Shown: positions 59,829-64,000 of the stretch, one piece after another
Position numbering within the stretch: the first letter of the stretch is position 1
Layout: every line of letters begins with the position of its first letter
Assembly: GCA_009781175.1 (NCBI GenBank)
Contig: WQYQ01000005.1
Location: 109,576-173,575, forward strand
DNA: 64,000 nucleotides
Direction of reading: 5' to 3'
From: Betaproteobacteria bacterium
GTDB lineage: Bacteria; Pseudomonadota; Gammaproteobacteria; Burkholderiales; Rhodocyclaceae
Notes under the pieces: model-generated
What the model saw: only the letters and a program-made list of their open reading frames with translations
What the model was told of the DNA's origin: nothing
Database searches by the model: none
Translations under genes and position numbers: made by a program

Positions 59829-60464
59829 ATGCAACAACGCTTACTGAAACATGGCTTGGCCTCGGTCGCTGCGCTCTTTTTACTCGCGGCATGTTCGACG
59901 ACTCAGCTGACAAGTGTCTGGCGGGATTCCGAATACCAAGGGCCACCGTTAGAAAAAATCGTCGTCATCGGCGTCAGCAATGAAATCTCTGCGCGCCGCG
60001 TATTTGAGGACGAATTTTCCGCGGCTTTGAACCAGGCCGGTATTCAAGCAATTCCAGGCTATCGTCTATTGCCCGAAAAACCAGACCGTCCCGTTGAACA
60101 ACTCCGCGCAGCCATCGCCGAAAATCAGGCGGACGGCATCCTTGTCGCCCGCACTGTACGTACCGAGCGCAGAACGGAATATTCACCAGGCAGCATCATG
60201 GTGATGCCTGCAATCGGCTATCCGAATTTCTGGGGATTCTATGGCGCGGCAGCCTTTGTCACGGAGCCAAAGATTTACACCTACGATGTCGTAACGATCG
60301 AAACCAACTTGTGGTCAGCAAAAGGCGGCCATGTACTCTGGTCGGCCTTATCTGAAACCACGGATCCGTCGAACGTACACAGATTAACGACCAGCTTGAG
60401 CAGGCTCGTTATTCAAGCGCTACAAGAACAAAATTTGATCGCGGCGCCCAATCTCAGGAAATAG
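59829..60464 (+). CDS. Lipoprotein of unknown function (DUF4136-like)
   Basis: Signal peptide with lipobox LLAACSTT; TSVWRDSEYQGPPLEKIVVIGVSNEISARRVFEDEFSAALNQAGIQAIPGYRLLP. Confidence 0.8.
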   Translation: MQQRLLKHGLASVAALFLLAACSTTQLTSVWRDSEYQGPPLEKIVVIGVSNEISARRVFEDEFSAALNQAGIQAIPGYRLLPEKPDRPVEQLRAAIAENQADGILVARTVRTERRTEYSPGSIMVMPAIGYPNFWGFYGAAAFVTEPKIYTYDVVTIETNLWSAKGGHVLWSALSETTDPSNVHRLTTSLSRLVIQALQEQNLIAAPNLRK

Positions 60465-60478
60465 CTCCTACTCACTCA

Positions 60479-61480
60479 TTACAAGTTGGAAGCGGAGAGC
60501 GCTGCCACATCGTTTGCCTGCTTGGTTTGAGAGACAGCAGTGGCAGGAGGGGGTATTTGCTCGGGAGCTTTTCGCGCGGCAAGGATTGTGTTTTCGATTT
60601 CCCGCGTAGTCATTACGGTTTGCTCGACAAATTTGCGTACTTCTTCAACCACCGCAGCGAAATTGCGCCCTTCCTCGCCGGCATGCGCGGCCTCCATCGC
60701 GGCATTGAGAGCGAGCAAATAAGTCTGCTCTGCGACCTCGTTGATCGTACCAACGATCGTACCGATACTCTCGGACTGCATTCCCGCTTCAATGCTCTTG
60801 AACGCCGTAATTTGAGCGATCTCGCAACTAGACCGTTTGCTTTGCTCCGTATTCGTCAAGGCCGATTCCGGTGCGACGGGGAGATCCTCCAGCGCCTCGA
60901 TCGTCCGACCAAATTCTCTCGCGTAAATCATTGCTTGAGACAATCCATCAATTGAATTGGAGATGTTTCTCATTTTTTCGCCTACCTCGAACAAATTACT
61001 ATTCGCATCAAAAAGCTGTTGTTTGGTAGCGGTGTTGACGACGCTTACACGGTCCCGATTGGTCGGATGAGTCTGTTCAATCAGATCTGACGCTGGCTCG
61101 CTGGGATTCAGATGCGCCTGCGTTTCTTCACGCGACCGGCGAATATTGCGCATCAGCAGATAAGCGGAAATCCCAAACCAAAGCGTTGTAAGAATCGCTG
61201 CAGCGACAGCGCCTGCTCGAGCATCGTGTTCTACATGATGTTCCGGGTGTGCACCACCTGAACTGAGTCCCGCCGCGGTATTTCCTGCTGACCCAGAGTG
61301 GGCGGGAACGGTCTGATCCGAGGCTCTAGGTATCCCCGCATCATGGCTTTGTTGAACGAAACCATCATTACTCAACCCCAAGCCAATTAAATTCGGTTGG
61401 AATACATCACAAATGACGACGATGAATAGCGCGACGGTCGTGATCAACACAATCATGGTCCAGCGTTGCACAGCCTTCAT
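60479..61480 (-). CDS. Shortened/divergent methyl-accepting chemotaxis-like protein
   Basis: TM near N-terminus, second TM (AGAVAAAILTTLWFGISAYLLM), MCP hairpin tip SIGTIVGTINEVAEQTYLLALNAAMEAAHAGEEGRNFAAVVEEVRKFVEQTVMTTREIE, then early end. Confidence 0.8.
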   Translation of the reverse strand: MKAVQRWTMIVLITTVALFIVVICDVFQPNLIGLGLSNDGFVQQSHDAGIPRASDQTVPAHSGSAGNTAAGLSSGGAHPEHHVEHDARAGAVAAAILTTLWFGISAYLLMRNIRRSREETQAHLNPSEPASDLIEQTHPTNRDRVSVVNTATKQQLFDANSNLFEVGEKMRNISNSIDGLSQAMIYAREFGRTIEALEDLPVAPESALTNTEQSKRSSCEIAQITAFKSIEAGMQSESIGTIVGTINEVAEQTYLLALNAAMEAAHAGEEGRNFAAVVEEVRKFVEQTVMTTREIENTILAARKAPEQIPPPATAVSQTKQANDVAALSASNL

Positions 61481-61692
61481 ATTGCAATGTCCTTCAGCAA
61501 CTCAGGCACCTGCTTTTCACTCAGCTAAGCCGTGCAAAATTTGCACCCCAATTGAAAGACTTATCGGTTCGTGACACACCTCACTTAATATAGGGTTTTC
61601 ACCTACGGTCTTTTCATAACATTACCTTGACACAGACGAAATGAATCCAACCTCCGCACCAAGGCAAGCTTTTAGAATGATTTGATTGGCTG

Positions 61693-62604
61693 TTACCCGC
61701 TATTCCTAGCGCATATCGGCCGAATCGCTTCGATCAACCACTCGACAAAAACACGCACTCGTTGCGAAAGATGGCGGCGATGCGGATAAAAAACAGCGAT
61801 AGGCAGCGTCGGAGGGCGAAATTCCGGCAGCACCTCGCACAACAGCCCGCTCCGCAAGCCCGCCTCAAGGTGATAGCGCGGTGCCTGAATCAACCCAATT
61901 CCCGCTTCGGCAGCCGCAACATAGGCATCGGCATTATTCAATGCGATCGCACTTGTCACCGGGACAAATTGTTTTTCACCTGCGAGCATGAATTCGAAAT
62001 CGAGAATCCGGCCGGTACTCGCACTGACGTAATTGACCGCCCGATGGATGGCAAGATCAGCAATCGATTTCGGCTCTCCGTAACGAGCCAGATAGCTCAC
62101 GGCCGCGCAGGTCACCTGTTCCAATTCGCCAATTGGGCGCGAAACCAGTGTGCCGTCGTTCGACGTACCGACCCGCAAAACACAATCAACCCCCTCGCGC
62201 ACGAGATCGACCAGGCGATCGGAAAAACCCAGCTCAAGCTCGATCTTCGGATAACACGCCAGAAAATCCGGCAAAGCCGGTACAACGATCAAACGCCCGA
62301 TCGATGGCGGGAAATCGACGCGCAGCCGCCCTGCCGGATTGGCTATCGCATGTGAAAACGCCGACTCCACTTCCTCAAAATCAGCCAAGAGACGCACGCA
62401 CCGTTCGCGGTAAGCCTCGCCATCGGTAGTCAAACGCACCGAACGCGTCGTGCGTTGCAAAAGCCGCGCCCCCAAACGGGTTTCGAGCTGATACACAAGC
62501 TTGGTCACTGTTGCACGGGGCATATGCAGCATTTCGGCCGCCCGCGTGAAGTTGCCTAGCTCGGCCACTCGCACAAAAACCCGCATGGCTTCGATCCGGT
62601 CCAT
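61693..62604 (-). CDS. LysR family transcriptional regulator
   Basis: MDRIEAMRVFVRVAELGNFTRAAEMLHMPRATVTKLVYQLETRLGARLLQRTTRSVRLTTDGEAYRERC. Confidence 0.96.
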   Translation of the reverse strand: MDRIEAMRVFVRVAELGNFTRAAEMLHMPRATVTKLVYQLETRLGARLLQRTTRSVRLTTDGEAYRERCVRLLADFEEVESAFSHAIANPAGRLRVDFPPSIGRLIVVPALPDFLACYPKIELELGFSDRLVDLVREGVDCVLRVGTSNDGTLVSRPIGELEQVTCAAVSYLARYGEPKSIADLAIHRAVNYVSASTGRILDFEFMLAGEKQFVPVTSAIALNNADAYVAAAEAGIGLIQAPRYHLEAGLRSGLLCEVLPEFRPPTLPIAVFYPHRRHLSQRVRVFVEWLIEAIRPICARNSG

Positions 62605-62620
62605 ATCGCACTTTCGATTT

Positions 62621-62637
62621 GTTTCGAAAACAGAAAC
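62621..62637. promoter_or_regulatory. Candidate LysR operator between lysR-type gene and aldo/keto reductase
   Basis: GTTTC-GAAAACA-GAAAC inverted repeat in the divergent intergenic region. Confidence 0.45.
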
Positions 62638-62719
62638 AATAAAACCATATCCTACGGCTTTATTCACAAAACAAATCTATTGAAAATCGCACCTCAAGTA
62701 TTTACGGAGACGATCTCTC

Positions 62720-63715
62720 ATGAAATTTCGCCAGCTCGGAAAAAACGGTCCTCGCGTATCGGCAATCGGCCTCGGCTGCATGGGCATGTCCGATTTCTAT
62801 TCCACGCATCACGATGAAGCCGAAGCGCTTGCGACACTCGACCGAGCACTCGAACTCGGTATTACGCTGCTCGATACCGCCGACATGTACGGTCCTCACA
62901 CGAATGAAGAACTCGTCGGCCGTGCGATTCGCGGCAAACGCAATCGGGTCTTTCTCGCAACCAAATTCGGCATTGTGCGCGACCCCGCCGATCCGGCCGC
63001 GCGCGGCGTCAACGGTCATCCCGACTATGTGCGCAAGTCGATCGAAGGCAGCCTGAAACGCCTGGGCGCCGAGCATATCGACTTGTACTACCAGCACCGC
63101 ATCGATGCGACGGTGCCGATCGAGGAAACCGTCGATGCGATGGCGGAACTTGTCCGCGCAGGCAAGGTGCGTTATTTGGGTCTAAGCGAAGTCTCGCCCG
63201 CGACACTCGAACGCGCGCATAAAGTGCATCCGATCACCGCCGTGCAGAGTGAGTATTCGCTTTGGTCGCGCGATCCGGAGAGCAACGGCGTGCTTGCGGC
63301 CTGCCGGCGGCTGGGAATCGGCTTTGTACCCTATAGCCCGCTTGGCCGCGGTTTTCTGACCGGCACGATCCGCAGTCCGGAAGATTTCGCCCCCGATGAT
63401 TTTCGCCGCACAAACCCGCGTTTTCAGGGTGACAACTTCAAACGCAATCTTGAGCTTGTCGAGAAAATCGGAGCGCTCGCAAGCCGCAAGGGCGTCAAAC
63501 CCTCTCAGCTTGCGCTCGCCTGGGTGCTCGCCCAGGGCGACGATCTCGTGCCGATCCCGGGCACGAAACAGCGCAAATATCTTGAAGAGAACATTGCAGC
63601 CACAGAGCTTGCGCTTTCGTCCGATGAGATTGCAGCAATCTCCGCAATCTTCCCGCCCGATGCCATCGCTGGCGCGCGTTATGCCGAGCAAGCCATGCAC
63701 CTGCTAAACGGCTGA
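62720..63715 (+). CDS. Aldo/keto reductase
   Basis: [70 protein letters not shown]. Confidence 0.97.
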   Translation: MKFRQLGKNGPRVSAIGLGCMGMSDFYSTHHDEAEALATLDRALELGITLLDTADMYGPHTNEELVGRAIRGKRNRVFLATKFGIVRDPADPAARGVNGHPDYVRKSIEGSLKRLGAEHIDLYYQHRIDATVPIEETVDAMAELVRAGKVRYLGLSEVSPATLERAHKVHPITAVQSEYSLWSRDPESNGVLAACRRLGIGFVPYSPLGRGFLTGTIRSPEDFAPDDFRRTNPRFQGDNFKRNLELVEKIGALASRKGVKPSQLALAWVLAQGDDLVPIPGTKQRKYLEENIAATELALSSDEIAAISAIFPPDAIAGARYAEQAMHLLNG

Positions 63716-63735
63716 ACAGTCTCCTCCATAATAAA

Positions 63736-63759
63736 TTGGGCGGCGCATAAGCCGCCCAA
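63736..63759 (+). terminator. Terminator hairpin after the aldo/keto reductase
   Basis: TTGGGCGGC-GCATAA-GCCGCCCAA. Confidence 0.7.
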
Positions 63760-63785
63760 AACACAACCCGCTCGCCCCCTGACAA

Positions 63786-63840
63786 CTGGGCCGGCCCCCT
63801 TGCGGCGGCCTCAACCTTAAGAGTAGCGAGGCCGGCCCAG
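63786..63840. terminator. Long hairpin between aldo/keto reductase and autotransporter
   Basis: CTGGGCCGGCC ... GGCCGGCCCAG inverted arms. Confidence 0.55.
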
Positions 63841-63855
63841 AAGATTTATCTCATC

Positions 63856-64000
63856 TCACCACACGACCTTAACCCCGCCACGTCCGCCCCAGCTCTGTCC
63901 GTGGTCGAAGGAAACGTTGTAGTTGACATTCGCGAAGACGGAAGCGTTCTGGTTCACTTGCGTCGATACACCCAGATCAAGCTGTGTCCAACTCCCGCCC
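63856..64000 (-). CDS. C-terminus of an autotransporter outer-membrane beta-barrel protein; runs off the right edge
   Basis: Minus-strand reading ...GSWTQLDLGVSTQVNQNASVFANVNYNVSFDHGQSWGGRGGVKVVW*, typical final strands of an autotransporter barrel ending in an aromatic residue; absent from the ORF track. Confidence 0.8.
   Translation of the reverse strand, partial: GGSWTQLDLGVSTQVNQNASVFANVNYNVSFDHGQSWGGRGGVKVVW

Noticed and set aside
1-64000. CRISPR array, prophage or full defence island
   Set aside because: No regularly spaced direct repeats, cas, integrase or phage structural genes are seen; the NERD-helicase alone is not enough to call a defence system.

Overview
About 64 kb of a GC-rich betaproteobacterial chromosome, probably Burkholderiales-like judging by DUF3567 and the gntR/sdhCDAB-sdhE-gltA-odhA-odhB-lpd-zapE plus mdh-citE-acnB layout. 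Most of it is densely packed housekeeping DNA: a TCA-cycle block (about 35.9-52.6 kb), an alaA-GNAT-hom-thrC operon, a cheA-cheZ-cheY-cheV-cheV cluster, and an anaerobic block (hemN, fnr, uspA, HMA protein, TauE/SafE-like protein). A CcoI-type copper ATPase lies truncated at the left edge and an autotransporter barrel at the right edge. I see no CRISPR array, prophage, intact IS or complete defence island. The most notable non-routine signals are: (1) a modular family of palindromic intergenic repeats, at least six copies, mostly at gene 3' ends and several supplying the stop codon, two of them nested in MITE-like elements with AACCTGTTCA terminal inverted repeats; (2) a membrane pyrophosphatase fused to a C-terminal OmpA-like domain; (3) an orphan DUF4212 symporter small subunit overlapping phoH; (4) near-consensus FNR boxes upstream of hemN/fnr and uspA; (5) a 58-aa two-TM protein missing from the ORF track; (6) a NERD-helicase with a non-canonical nuclease motif; (7) a shortened MCP-like protein. 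All calls come from reading the sequence and family knowledge; no search was run.
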